A stretch of DNA of 64,000 nt from Streptomyces actinomycinicus (GTDB taxonomy: Bacteria > Actinomycetota > Actinomycetes > Streptomycetales > Streptomycetaceae). Location: contig NZ_JAERRK010000014.1 of the NCBI RefSeq assembly GCF_016741775.1, forward strand, positions 1 through 64,000, written 5' to 3'. Below, one piece after another: positions 20,996 to 29,725 of this stretch (position 1 is its first letter; every line of letters begins with the position of its first letter). The position numbers and the translations under genes were made by a program. The notes beneath the pieces were generated by a model that was not told where the DNA came from, did not search any database, and saw only the letters and a program-made list of their open reading frames with translations.

Positions 20996-23900
20996 TCACG
21001 CTCTCAGGCGCAGGCCGCGGGGTGTCGCCACGAACCCCGCCGCTTCCAGGAGAGTGCCCACGGGTGAGGTCAGGGCCTGGGTGCCGTTGATCCGTTCGAC
21101 CGTGACCGTGCCGAGCGAGCCCGCGCGGGCCGCCGCGGCCAGGGACTCGGCGGCCGTGCGGAGACGGGGATCGTCCGTGGCGGCGGTGTCCGGGTGCGCC
21201 GGCCAGGCCAGCAGTGTCTTGCCGCCGCGCTCCATGTAGAGCGTCAGCTCGCCCTCCACCAGGACCACCAGCGAACCCGCCTTGCGGCCCGGTTTGTGCC
21301 CGGCACCGGTCGGCGGCTCCGGCCAGGGGAGGGCGGAGCCGTAGGCGTTGGCCGGGTCGGCCGCGGCGAGGACCACGGCACGGGGGTCGGGCGCCTGGCT
21401 GCCGGTACGACCGTTTCCGTAGCCGCGGCGCGCGGCGGGGCCGTACGGGGCTGAGGGGGCGGAGGCGTACGGGGTGGGGCCGCCGCCACGGGGGCCGCCG
21501 TAGCCGGGGGAGGCGAAGGGGTCGGCGAGGCCGCGGGACGAGGTGCGGTCGCCGTAGGCGGCCGGGTGGTCCTCCGGCGGCCACGTGAAGTCACCCTCCA
21601 GGCCGGGGTGGGCGAAACCGCCGTCGGCCCCGTCGAAGGCGGCGGGGGCCGTGTGGCCGTGCGGAGCGCCGTCCGCTGCGTCGAACGGGTTCGGGTGGCC
21701 CGCATCGGTGTGGCCGGGCGGCGAGGTGAAGCCGCTGTGGGAGGCGAGGCCGCCGGGGGAAGCGAAGTCGCCCGGGGAAGCGAAGTCGCCCGGGGAGGCG
21801 AGGCTGCCGGGGGATGCCAGGCCGGGCGTGGAGGTGATGCCGTTCTGGTGGACCGGGCCGGGCAGGGCCTCGGCCCGGTCGCGGGCGTTGGCCACCGCGC
21901 GCAGGCGGTCCACCGCGCCGTCCATCGCGAACTGAGCCGCGCCCAGCCCTTCGACCACGTAACCGCGCCGGGCCTGGCCGCTCTCCTCGAACACGGACAG
22001 CACCCGGTACACCGCCGAGAAGCCGCCCTCGACGCCCTCCGCGGCGACCGCGCCCCGGGTGACCACACCGTGCCGGTCCAGCAGGGAGCGGGCCAGCGCA
22101 TGGGCCCGCACGGTGGCGTCCGGATCGGCCGCGGGCAGCAGCGACCAGCGGCCGGCGACGGTCGGAGGCCCGGACCTCGAAGCGGTGCGGGCGGCGGCCG
22201 TCAGCGAGCCGTAGCGTCCGCGCGGGACGGCACGTTTGGCGCGGTGTGCGGTCGAGCCCGCCGTACGGCCGGAACCCAGCAGGGAGCGCATCGGAGCGAG
22301 GGTGTCATTGGTGAGCCGGCCCGACCAGGCCAGGTCCCAGAGCGCGTCCGCCAGCTGCGGGTCCGTGGCCTCGGGGTGCGTGGTGGCGCGGACCTGGTCG
22401 GCGATCTGCCGGAAGAACAGGCCGTAGCCGCCGGAGAGCGCGTCCAGCACGGACTGGTGGAGGGGAGTCAGCTCCAGCGGGTGGGGCGGTGGGAGCAGCA
22501 GCGGGGCCGCGTCGGCCAGGTAGAGGGAGACCCAGCCGTCCTTGCCCGGCAAGGCACCGGCACCGGCCCACACCACTTCACCCGCGGCGGTCAGCTCGTC
22601 GAGCATCGAAGGCGTGTAGTTGGCCATGCGGGAGGGCAGGACGAGCTTCTCCAGCGCGGAGGCGGGCACGGAGGCGCCCTGCAACTGCTCGACGGCACGC
22701 ACCAGTCCGTCGATGCCGCGCAGCCCGTGGCCCTTGCCGATGTGCTGCCACTGCGGCAGGAACTCGGCGAGGGCGGCGGGCGGCACGGGCTCGAGTTCGT
22801 GCCGCAGGGCTGCGAGGGACCGCCGGCGCAGGCGGCGCAGTACTGCCGCGTCGCACCACTCCTGGCCGATGCCCGCAGGGTGGAACTCGCCCTGCACGAC
22901 CCGGCCGGCCGCGGCGAGCCGGTGCAGGGCACCCTCGGTGACCGCCACGCCCAGACCGAACCGAGCTGCTGCCGTGGCCGACGTGAACGGGCCGTGGGTG
23001 CGGGCGTACCGGGCGAGAAGGTCGCCCAGCGGGTCCTTGACCGGCTCGGTGAACGCCTCGGGGACACCGACCGGCAACGCCGTGCCGAGTGCGTCGCGCA
23101 GCCGGCCCGCGTCCTCGATGGCCGCCCAGTGGTCGGCGCCGGCGATGCGGACCTTGATCGCCCGGCGGGCACCGGCCAGCTCCTGCGCCCACTGCGGGTC
23201 CGCGCCCCGCGCCGCCAGTTCGGCGTCGGTCAGCGGGCCGAGCAGTCGCAGGACGTCGGCGACGCCCTCGACGTCCTTGACCCGGCGGTCCTCGGTGAGC
23301 CACTGGAGTTCGCTCTCCAGCTCGGTCAGCACCTCGGCGTCGAGCAGTTCGCGCAGCTCCGCCTGGCCCAGCAGCTCGGCCAGCAGCCGCGAGTCCAGGG
23401 AGAGCGCGGCGGCGCGGCGCTCGGCCAGCGGCGAGTCGCCCTCGTACAGGAACTGGGCCACGTACCCGAAGAGCAGCGAGCGGGCGAACGGGGACGGCTC
23501 GGGGGTGGTGACCTCGACCAGGCGCACCTTGCGGGACTCGAGGTCGCCCATCAGCTCGACCAGACCGGGCACGTCGAAGACGTCCTGGAGGCACTCGCGG
23601 ACCGCCTCCAGGACGATCGGGAACGAGCCGAACTCGCTCGCCACCTGGAGCAGCTGGGCCGCCCGTTGCCGCTGCTGCCACAGCGGGGTGCGCTTGCCCG
23701 GGTTGCGGCGGGGCAGCAGCAGCGCGCGGGCGGCGCACTCGCGGAACCGGGAGGCGAACAGCGCCGAGCCGCCGACCTGATCGGTGACGATCTGGTCGAC
23801 CTCGCCCTTGTCGAACGCGACGTCCGCGGCGCCGACCGGGGCCTGCTCGCTGTCGTATTCGGTGCCGGCCCTCGTCGGTTCCCGGTCCAGCAGGTCCAGG

Positions 23901-26116
23901 CCCATGAGATCGGCGTCGGGCAGGCGCAGCACGATGCCGTCGTCGGCGTGCATGACCTGCGCGTCCATGCCGTACCGCTCGGACAGCCGAGCCCCGAGCG
24001 CGAGGGCCCAGGGGGCGTGGACCTGGGCGCCGAAGGGGGAGTGGACGACGACCCGCCAGTCGCCCAGCTCGTCCCGGAACCGCTCCACGACGATCGTGCG
24101 GTCGTCCGGGATGTGACCGCAGGCTTCGCGCTGCTCGTCCAGGTACGACAGCACGTTGTCCGCCGCCCACGCGTCCAGTCCCGCCGCCAGCAGCCGCAGC
24201 CGGGCGTCGTCCCTGGACAGCGAGCCGACCTCACGCAGGAACGCGCCCACCGCGCGGCCCAGCTCCAGCGGGCGGCCCAGCTGGTCGCCCTTCCAGAACG
24301 GCAACCGGCCCGGCACGCCCGGCGCGGGGGAGACCAGGACGCGGTCGCGGGTGATGTCCTCGATCCGCCAGGAACTCGTGCCCAGCGTGAAGACGTCGCC
24401 CACGCGGGACTCGTAGACCATCTCCTCGTCCAGCTCACCGACCCGGCCCCCGCCCTTCTTGGGGTCGGAACCGGCGAGGAACACCCCGAACAGGCCGCGG
24501 TCCGGGATGGTGCCGCCGGAGGTGACGGCGAGGCGCTGGGCGCCCGGGCGGCCGGTGACCGTGCCGGCCACGCGGTCCCACACCACGCGCGGACGCAACT
24601 CCGCGAACGCGTCCGACGGGTAACGGCCCGCCAGCATGTCGAGGACGGCCGTGAACGCCGACTCGGGCAGCGAGGCGAAGGGGGCCGCACGACGGACCAC
24701 GGCGAGCAGGTCGTCGAACTGCCAGGTGTCCAGTGCCGTCATGGCCACCAGTTGCTGCGCGAGCACGTCCAGTGGGTTCGCGGGAACCTTCAGGGACTCG
24801 ATCGAACCCGACCGCATCCGCTCGGTGACCACGGCGGCCTGGACGAGGTCGCCCCGGTACTTCGGGAAGACCACACCGGTGGAGACGGCGCCCACCTGGT
24901 GTCCGGCGCGGCCCACACGCTGGAGCCCGGAGGCCACCGAGGGCGGCGACTCGACCTGGACGACGAGGTCCACGGCGCCCATGTCGATGCCGAGTTCGAG
25001 ACTGGAAGTGGCGACCACCGCGGGCAGCCGGCCCGCCTTCAGGTCCTCCTCCACCAGAGCGCGCTGCTCCTTGGAGACCGAGCCGTGGTGCGCGCGGGCG
25101 ATCACCGGGGGCGCGCCCTGCGCCGCGCCGGAGCCGCCCATCAGCTGGGCCGGGGAGTGGTGCTCGTCCAGGGTCTCGCCGGTCGCACGCTCGTACGCGA
25201 TCTCGTTGAGCCGGTTGCACAGCCGCTCCGCCAGGCGGCGGGAGTTGGCGAAGACGATCGTGGACCGGTGGGACTGGACGAGGTCCGCGATCCGCTCCTC
25301 CACGTGCGGCCAGATCGACGGCCGCTCCGCTCCCTCGGTCGCGTCCGAGGTCGGGGAGCCGCCCAGCTCACCCATGTCCTCGACCGGCACGACGACGGAG
25401 AGGTCGAACTCCTTGCCGGACTCCGGCTGGACGATCTCCACCTTGCGGCGCGGGGACAGGTACCGGGCCACCTCGTCCACCGGGCGTACGGTCGCCGACA
25501 GGCCGATCCGGCGGGCGGGCCTGGGCAGCAGCTCGTCCAGCCGCTCCAGGGACAGCGCGAGATGCGCGCCGCGCTTGGTGCCCGCGACCGCGTGCACCTC
25601 GTCCAGGATCACCGTCTCCACGCCCGCCAGTGCGTCGCGCGTGGCCGACGTCAGCATCAGGAACAGCGACTCGGGAGTGGTGATCAAGATGTCCGGCGGG
25701 CGCGTGGACAGGGCGCGGCGCTCGGCGGCCGGGGTGTCGCCGGAACGGATGCCGACCCTGACCTCGGGCTCGGCCAGGCCCAGGCGCACGGACTCCTGGC
25801 GGATGCCGGTCAGCGGACTGCGCAGGTTGCGCTCGACATCCACTGCGAGGGCCTTCAGCGGGGACACGTACAACACCCGGCAGCGCTTCTTCGGGTCGGC
25901 CGGGGGCGGGGTGGAGGCCAGCTGGTCCAGGGCGGCGAGGAACGCGGCCAGCGTCTTGCCCGAACCGGTCGGTGCGACCACCAGCACGTCCGAGCCCTCG
26001 CGGATGGCCTGCCACGCGCCCGCCTGGGCGGCGGTGGGCGCGGAGAACGCCCCCGTGAACCAGCCGCGGGTCGCGGGGGTGAAGCCGTCCAGGGCTCGAT
26101 GTGCGGAGCTGACCAT
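20996..26116 (-). CDS. lhr: Lhr-type ATP-dependent superfamily 2 DNA helicase
   Basis: 1706 aa. Lhr is a 3'-5' single-stranded-DNA-tracking helicase linked to the DNA-damage response in actinobacteria. Visible: the Q-motif region, Walker A APTGSGKTLAAFL (about 48-60), DEVHAV box, SAT motif (IGLSATVRPVDEVARYLSP), helicase-C with SSLELGIDMGAVDLV and QRVGRAGHQ, then the Lhr winged-helix/core and long CTD. At about 1430-1570 lies an unusual Ser/Pro/Gly/Ala-rich insert with six-residue repeats ASPGDF, followed by the conserved GSLVVLVEGELTLYMERGGKTLL end. The start at ATG 26116 is chosen over GTG 26131 because a RecA-NDp promoter occupies 26123-26145 and would overlap the latter. nei is next in the operon. 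Confidence 0.93.
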   Translation of the reverse strand: MVSSAHRALDGFTPATRGWFTGAFSAPTAAQAGAWQAIREGSDVLVVAPTGSGKTLAAFLAALDQLASTPPPADPKKRCRVLYVSPLKALAVDVERNLRSPLTGIRQESVRLGLAEPEVRVGIRSGDTPAAERRALSTRPPDILITTPESLFLMLTSATRDALAGVETVILDEVHAVAGTKRGAHLALSLERLDELLPRPARRIGLSATVRPVDEVARYLSPRRKVEIVQPESGKEFDLSVVVPVEDMGELGGSPTSDATEGAERPSIWPHVEERIADLVQSHRSTIVFANSRRLAERLCNRLNEIAYERATGETLDEHHSPAQLMGGSGAAQGAPPVIARAHHGSVSKEQRALVEEDLKAGRLPAVVATSSLELGIDMGAVDLVVQVESPPSVASGLQRVGRAGHQVGAVSTGVVFPKYRGDLVQAAVVTERMRSGSIESLKVPANPLDVLAQQLVAMTALDTWQFDDLLAVVRRAAPFASLPESAFTAVLDMLAGRYPSDAFAELRPRVVWDRVAGTVTGRPGAQRLAVTSGGTIPDRGLFGVFLAGSDPKKGGGRVGELDEEMVYESRVGDVFTLGTSSWRIEDITRDRVLVSPAPGVPGRLPFWKGDQLGRPLELGRAVGAFLREVGSLSRDDARLRLLAAGLDAWAADNVLSYLDEQREACGHIPDDRTIVVERFRDELGDWRVVVHSPFGAQVHAPWALALGARLSERYGMDAQVMHADDGIVLRLPDADLMGLDLLDREPTRAGTEYDSEQAPVGAADVAFDKGEVDQIVTDQVGGSALFASRFRECAARALLLPRRNPGKRTPLWQQRQRAAQLLQVASEFGSFPIVLEAVRECLQDVFDVPGLVELMGDLESRKVRLVEVTTPEPSPFARSLLFGYVAQFLYEGDSPLAERRAAALSLDSRLLAELLGQAELRELLDAEVLTELESELQWLTEDRRVKDVEGVADVLRLLGPLTDAELAARGADPQWAQELAGARRAIKVRIAGADHWAAIEDAGRLRDALGTALPVGVPEAFTEPVKDPLGDLLARYARTHGPFTSATAAARFGLGVAVTEGALHRLAAAGRVVQGEFHPAGIGQEWCDAAVLRRLRRRSLAALRHELEPVPPAALAEFLPQWQHIGKGHGLRGIDGLVRAVEQLQGASVPASALEKLVLPSRMANYTPSMLDELTAAGEVVWAGAGALPGKDGWVSLYLADAAPLLLPPPHPLELTPLHQSVLDALSGGYGLFFRQIADQVRATTHPEATDPQLADALWDLAWSGRLTNDTLAPMRSLLGSGRTAGSTAHRAKRAVPRGRYGSLTAAARTASRSGPPTVAGRWSLLPAADPDATVRAHALARSLLDRHGVVTRGAVAAEGVEGGFSAVYRVLSVFEESGQARRGYVVEGLGAAQFAMDGAVDRLRAVANARDRAEALPGPVHQNGITSTPGLASPGSLASPGDFASPGDFASPGGLASHSGFTSPPGHTDAGHPNPFDAADGAPHGHTAPAAFDGADGGFAHPGLEGDFTWPPEDHPAAYGDRTSSRGLADPFASPGYGGPRGGGPTPYASAPSAPYGPAARRGYGNGRTGSQAPDPRAVVLAAADPANAYGSALPWPEPPTGAGHKPGRKAGSLVVLVEGELTLYMERGGKTLLAWPAHPDTAATDDPRLRTAAESLAAAARAGSLGTVTVERINGTQALTSPVGTLLEAAGFVATPRGLRLRA
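21741..21831. repeat. In-frame 18-bp minisatellite inside lhr
   Basis: About four and a half 18-bp units, two of them identical (21760-21777 and 21778-21795), encode ASPGDF/ASPGGL/ASPGSL repeats in the Lhr C-terminal insert. Confidence 0.85.
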
Positions 26117-26122
26117 GCGTCC

Positions 26123-26145
26123 ATCCTGCACCCGGCCACTGACAA
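26123..26145 (-). promoter_or_regulatory. RecA-NDp (PafBC-type) promoter of lhr
   Basis: On the minus strand, TTGTCAGTGGC (26145 to 26135, perfect match), six bases, then CAGGAT (26128 to 26123; 4 of 6 to TAGGGT). The -10 ends 6 nt before the lhr ATG. This motif is the LexA-independent DNA-damage promoter described for mycobacterial recA. Confidence 0.82.
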
Positions 26146-26236
26146 TCGCGCTGACCTGGGCAGACGGGGGCGGGCTCGAGTGGCATCAGGGCCGTCCGGG
26201 ACCGGCACGGCTCCGGGCAGGGCGGACAATGGCCCC

Positions 26237-27094
26237 ATGGCGGGTTCAGGAGAGCGGGCACGGCACTGGCAGTACGCGGGGTTGCCGGGGGTCGATCTCC
26301 TGCGGGCCCGCTACGTCCGCAAGACCTTCGTCCGGCACACCCACGAGAACTTCGTGATCGCGGCCATAGCCGACGGCGTCGAGGTCTTCCACCACCACGG
26401 CTCCGACGTCTCAGCCGGCGCCGGCGCCCTCGCCCTGGTCAACCCGGACACCCCGCACACCGGCCGGGCGGGCGTGCCCGAGGGCTGGCGGTACGGCGCG
26501 ATCTACCCGTCCCCCGACGTGGTCGCCGGCATCGCCGCCGAGACCACCACCCTGCGGGGCACCCCGGGCTTCGTGAGCCCCGTCCTGGACGACCCCTACA
26601 CCGTCCGCCTCGTGCACCAGGTGCTGCGCGCCGCCGACGAAGGCAATGCGCTGGCCGCCGACACCCTCCTCCGGGTCGCCGTGACCAGGCTGCTCCAGCT
26701 GAACGGTGGCCCGCTGCCGCAGCGGCGGACCCCGCCGGCCGGGGCGCGGATCGCGGCACGCGCGCGTGCGGTGCTGGAGGAGCGGATGGCCGGACCGCCG
26801 ACCCTGGAACGGCTCGCCGCGGACCTCGGTACCACCCCGTTCGCCCTGCTGCGGGCGTTCCGCGACGCATACGGCATGCCACCGCACACCTGGCTGACCG
26901 ACGCCCGGGTGCGCCGCGCGCGGCTGCTGCTGGACGCGGGCACCGCCCCCGCCGAGGCGGCCGTCGCCGTCGGCTTCACCGACCAGCCCCACCTCAACCG
27001 GCACTTCGCCCGGATCGTCGGCGTGCCCCCGGGTGCCTACCAGCGGGAACGCAGGATTGTGAGCGAGCGCAAGAACGTACAAGACCCGGACTGA
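26237..27094 (+). CDS. AraC-family transcriptional regulator
   Basis: 285 aa. An N-terminal AraC-type cupin sensor (about 10-150: FVRHTHENFVIAAIADGVEVFHHHG, ALALVNPDTPHTG) is followed by a double HTH (about 180-275: RMAGPPTLERLAADLGTTPFALLRAFRDAYGMPP, AEAAVAVGFTDQPHLNRHFARIVGVPPGAYQ). AraC regulators with this sensor commonly lie upstream of azlCD-type amino-acid exporters, as here (azlC begins 23 bp downstream), so it probably activates azlCD in response to an amino acid or analogue (inference). ATG 26237 is preceded by GACAAT with a 6-nt gap and no RBS, a leaderless-type start. It is divergent from lhr; the two promoters share the 120-bp gap. Confidence 0.9.
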   Translation: MAGSGERARHWQYAGLPGVDLLRARYVRKTFVRHTHENFVIAAIADGVEVFHHHGSDVSAGAGALALVNPDTPHTGRAGVPEGWRYGAIYPSPDVVAGIAAETTTLRGTPGFVSPVLDDPYTVRLVHQVLRAADEGNALAADTLLRVAVTRLLQLNGGPLPQRRTPPAGARIAARARAVLEERMAGPPTLERLAADLGTTPFALLRAFRDAYGMPPHTWLTDARVRRARLLLDAGTAPAEAAVAVGFTDQPHLNRHFARIVGVPPGAYQRERRIVSERKNVQDPD

Positions 27095-27117
27095 CGTCCG
27101 CCCGTACCGTCCGGGGC

Positions 27118-27984
27118 GTGGCACAGCACACTGCACTCAACGACCGGGCGGCCGACAGCGCGGACAAGCCGGACGCGGCCGTCGTACGGGACGCCCTCGG
27201 GGTCGGCGTCGCCGTGGGCCTGTCCGGATTCGCCTTCGGGGTGACCTCGGCGGGCAGCGGCCTCGGCCTGCTCCAGACCTGCGCGCTCAGCCTCCTGGTG
27301 TTCACCGGCGCCTCCCAGTTCGCCCTGGTCGGCGCGCTCGCCGCCGGCGGCAACCCGTTCACGGCCGCCGCCGGCGCCTTCTTCCTGGGCGTGCGCAACG
27401 CCTTCTACGGACTGCGTCTGTCGCAGTTGCTCGCCCTCCCGCGCGCGCTACGGCCGCTCGCAGCCCAGTGGGTGATCGACGAGACCACCGCGGTGACCCT
27501 GGCTCAGCCGACACGGCGCGCCGCACGCATCGGCTTCACCGTCACCGGGCTCAGCCTGTACGTGCTGTGGAACCTCACCACGCTGCTCGGAGCGCTGGGC
27601 GCCAGGGCGATCGGTGACACGCGCGCGTGGGGCCTGGACGCGGCGGGACCCGCCGTGTTCCTGGCGCTGCTCGCCCCGATGCTGAAGACGGCCACAGAGC
27701 GTGCGGTCGCGGGCGTAGCCGTAGTGCTGGGCCTCGGTCTGCTGCCCGTCCTGCCGGTCGGCGTGCCGGTCCTGGTGGCGGCAGCGGCGGCCCCGCTCGC
27801 GCTCTTCGCCGAGGGTCGGCGCAGTAGCCGTTCAGGTGTAGCGGGTGGATCACATGGACCGGGCGGATCACATGGACCGGGCGGATCACATGGACCGGGT
27901 GGATCAGGTGGACGGGGTGGATCAACAGGTCCGGCTCGGGTTGACCAGGTGGACGCAACGCATGACATGGAGGGGAACCGGTGA
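27118..27984 (+). CDS. azlC: AzlC-family branched-chain amino acid exporter large subunit
   Basis: 288 aa. About six to seven hydrophobic segments between residues 25 and 235 carry the AzlC pattern (GLSGFAFGVTSAGSGLGLLQTCALSLLVFTGASQFA, FFLGVRNAFYGLRL, WVIDETTAV). With AzlD it exports branched-chain amino acids or analogues. The C-terminal tail (about 240-288) is unusual: Gly-Gly-Ser-His-Gly-Pro hexapeptides encoded by an 18-bp tandem repeat, rich in His. The GTG start at 27118 has TACCGT with a 7-nt gap upstream and no RBS, although close spacing to the AraC gene also allows read-through. The stop overlaps the azlD start (GTGA). Confidence 0.9.
   Translation: MAQHTALNDRAADSADKPDAAVVRDALGVGVAVGLSGFAFGVTSAGSGLGLLQTCALSLLVFTGASQFALVGALAAGGNPFTAAAGAFFLGVRNAFYGLRLSQLLALPRALRPLAAQWVIDETTAVTLAQPTRRAARIGFTVTGLSLYVLWNLTTLLGALGARAIGDTRAWGLDAAGPAVFLALLAPMLKTATERAVAGVAVVLGLGLLPVLPVGVPVLVAAAAAPLALFAEGRRSSRSGVAGGSHGPGGSHGPGGSHGPGGSGGRGGSTGPARVDQVDATHDMEGNR
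27847..27925 (+). repeat. In-frame 18-bp minisatellite at the 3' end of azlC
   Basis: Three near-identical 18-bp units (from 27847, 27865 and 27883), then a diverged one at 27901, encode GGSHGP repeats. Codon periodicity is kept, so copy-number changes would stay in frame. Confidence 0.9.
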
Positions 27985-28289
27985 ACACCTGGATCGCGAT
28001 CGGTCTGACCGTCCTCGGCTGCTACGCCGTCAAGTTCGCCGGACTCCTGGTACCGGCGCACACCGTCGAACGGCCGTACGTGCGTCGGCTCGCCGCCCTG
28101 CTGCCCGTCGCCCTCCTCGCCGCGCTCACGGCCCAGCAGACGTTCGCCGACGGGCACACGCTCGTGCTGGACGCGCGGGCCGCGGGCCTCGGCGCCGCGG
28201 CCGTGGCACTGGTGCTGCGCGCACCGTTCCTGGTGGTGGTCGGGGCGGCCGTGGTGGTGACGGCGGGAGTACGGGCCATCGGCGGGTGA
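27981..28289 (+). CDS. azlD: AzlD-family branched-chain amino acid exporter small subunit
   Basis: 102 aa with four hydrophobic segments (WIAIGLTVLGCYAVKFAGLLV, LAALLPVALLAALTAQQTF, GLGAAAVALVLRAPFLVVVGAAVVVTAGV). It is the usual small partner of AzlC; the two together form the exporter. The GTG start overlaps the azlC stop by GTGA. Its last codons and stop lie inside a 31-bp direct repeat that continues into the downstream gap. Confidence 0.9.
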   Translation: MNTWIAIGLTVLGCYAVKFAGLLVPAHTVERPYVRRLAALLPVALLAALTAQQTFADGHTLVLDARAAGLGAAAVALVLRAPFLVVVGAAVVVTAGVRAIGG

Positions 28290-28358
28290 GGCGGCTTGCT
28301 CTAGCCCGGCCGGCGGGTGAGGCGGCTTGCTCCGGCCCGGTCGTCGGGTGAGGCGGCT
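28280..28358. repeat. 31-bp direct repeat spanning the azlD stop
   Basis: Unit 1 (28280-28310) and unit 2 (28311-28341) differ at few positions, and a partial third copy follows. The first copy contains the azlD stop codon, so the repeat arose by duplication of the gene end plus flank. Confidence 0.85.
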
Positions 28359-28389
28359 CAGGCGGCCCCCGGCCGGCCCGCTGGACGGG

Positions 28390-29334
28390 TCAGCCCACGA
28401 AGCGGCCGTACGCCCTCAGCGTGCGCAGCGCCTCGATGGTCACCAGGGGCCGTGCCTCCAGCGCGGGGGCCGGGGCCCAGCCGCGCCGGCGCAAGGGCCA
28501 GCCGCCGTCCTCCTGCTGCTCGGCGGCCAGGTGGTCCAGCGAGCGGGCCATCTCGTCGTCGGTGAACCACGCGCGAGCGAGCGAGTCAGGGGTGCGGGCG
28601 AAGTCGTGCGGGAAGTGGTGCTCGCCCGGGGCGTAGCCGGAGGCGGCCGGGAACGCGTCGAGCCGGGCAGGGTCCAGCGCGGCGAGCCGCTGCTCGCGCA
28701 CCAGGCGGCCGATCCGGTCCGCGGCGGCCTCCGCGCGCGGGCGGTCGGGAGCGGAGTCCAGGAAGGTCACGGCGGCCTCCACCTCGTAGGGGTGGGGCTT
28801 GTCCAGTGACTCCACGGCCTGCCAGCAGAAGTCGGTGGCCCGGAACAGCCAGGCGTGCCACACCTCGTTGCGGTGCAGCAGGCCGACGACCGGACCGGTG
28901 GCCAGCAGCTCGCTGGGGGGATCGTCGACGACTGGGACGAACGGTGCCGTCGGATAGCCGCGCTGGCCGGGGCGGACCGCGGGGAGCGCGCCGTCCGGAC
29001 TGGAGACGGAGGTCAGATAGCGGCACACGCGCTCCACCCGCTGTCCGCCGCAACGCCCGACGGCGTCCAGTACGCGCAGCGCGTGCGCGATGTGCAGGGG
29101 CTGGCTCACCGGTCCGCGCAGATCGGGCTCCAGGGCGTGCCCGTAACCGCCGTCCTCGTTACGGTAGGCCTCCAGCGCGGCTTCCACCGCCTCCGGGCAG
29201 CCGTGCAGGAAGAGGTACGCGAAGAGGCGCTGCTCCAGCACGCGCGCGGTGAGCCACACGAACTGTTCGGCACGGAAGAGCGGTGATCGCGCCGGGGGCG
29301 TGGAGGGGAGTGGGGGAACTCCGGTTTCGGCCAT
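28390..29334 (-). CDS. Hypothetical alpha/alpha-toroid (prenyltransferase/terpene-cyclase-like repeat) protein
   Basis: 314 aa, cytoplasmic. Short helical repeats carry the motifs YRNEDGGYGHALEPDLRGP, SSPDGALPAVRPGQRGYP and EQQEDGGWPLRRRGWAP, resembling the QW/DGGW repeats of squalene-cyclase-type alpha-alpha barrels. The catalytic DxDD of type II terpene cyclases is not seen, so no enzyme activity is proposed. The ATG at 29334 is preceded by TACGGT with a 7-nt gap (leaderless-type). It stands alone, convergent with azlCD and divergent from the DUF3046 gene. A homologue exists, from memory, at this place in S. coelicolor as a conserved hypothetical gene. Confidence 0.72.
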   Translation of the reverse strand: MAETGVPPLPSTPPARSPLFRAEQFVWLTARVLEQRLFAYLFLHGCPEAVEAALEAYRNEDGGYGHALEPDLRGPVSQPLHIAHALRVLDAVGRCGGQRVERVCRYLTSVSSPDGALPAVRPGQRGYPTAPFVPVVDDPPSELLATGPVVGLLHRNEVWHAWLFRATDFCWQAVESLDKPHPYEVEAAVTFLDSAPDRPRAEAAADRIGRLVREQRLAALDPARLDAFPAASGYAPGEHHFPHDFARTPDSLARAWFTDDEMARSLDHLAAEQQEDGGWPLRRRGWAPAPALEARPLVTIEALRTLRAYGRFVG

Positions 29335-29414
29335 GCGTCAGACCGTAGGGCGGAAAGCGGTCTCGGACAGTGCTCCCGGGCAGGGCCCACCCCCAGGGGC
29401 GGGATACTGGAGTC

Positions 29415-29609
29415 ATGCGGTTGACGGTCTTCTGGCAGCGGATGGCGGAGCACTTCGGTCCGGGGTACTCCGAAACCTTCGCGCGCGATCACGTCATGTC
29501 GGAACTGGGCGGACGTACGGTGAACGAGGCCCTGGACGCCGGCTGGGCGGCCAAGGACGTCTGGCGCGTGGTCTGCTCCGTCATGGACGTGCCCGGCGAG
29601 AGGCACTGA
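29415..29609 (+). CDS. DUF3046 family small protein
   Basis: 64 aa (MRLTVFWQRMAEHFGPGY...RDHVMSELGGRTVNEALDAGWAAKDVWRVVC). It matches DUF3046, a small actinobacterial family typically encoded just upstream of recA, as here. The function is unknown. ATG 29415 is preceded by GATACT with a 6-nt gap, suggesting leaderless transcription; GGAG lies too close to act as a normal RBS. Confidence 0.85.
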   Translation: MRLTVFWQRMAEHFGPGYSETFARDHVMSELGGRTVNEALDAGWAAKDVWRVVCSVMDVPGERH

Positions 29610-29696
29610 CGGCGGCGTACGGAAACGCCCTGATTGTCGGCTTCGGTGTCGACGGTACGGCACTGATCTGTCACGAAAATCGCAGGTGGGCGCCGG

Positions 29697-29719
29697 TTGT
29701 CGGTGGCGTGGGCGAGACT
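29697..29719 (+). promoter_or_regulatory. Candidate RecA-NDp-type promoter of the AI-2E permease gene
   Basis: TTGTCGGTGGC (29697-29707; 10 of 11 matches), six bases, then GAGACT (29714-29719; 3 of 6 to TAGGGT). The hexamer ends 6 nt before GTG 29726, the same geometry as in lhr and the MazG-like gene. Confidence 0.55.
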
Positions 29720-29725
29720 TGGCGC

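Noticed and set aside
21566..26236. Plus-strand open frame running through lhr into the AraC gene
   Set aside because: Only the part from ATG 26237 has coding character; the rest is antisense to Lhr.
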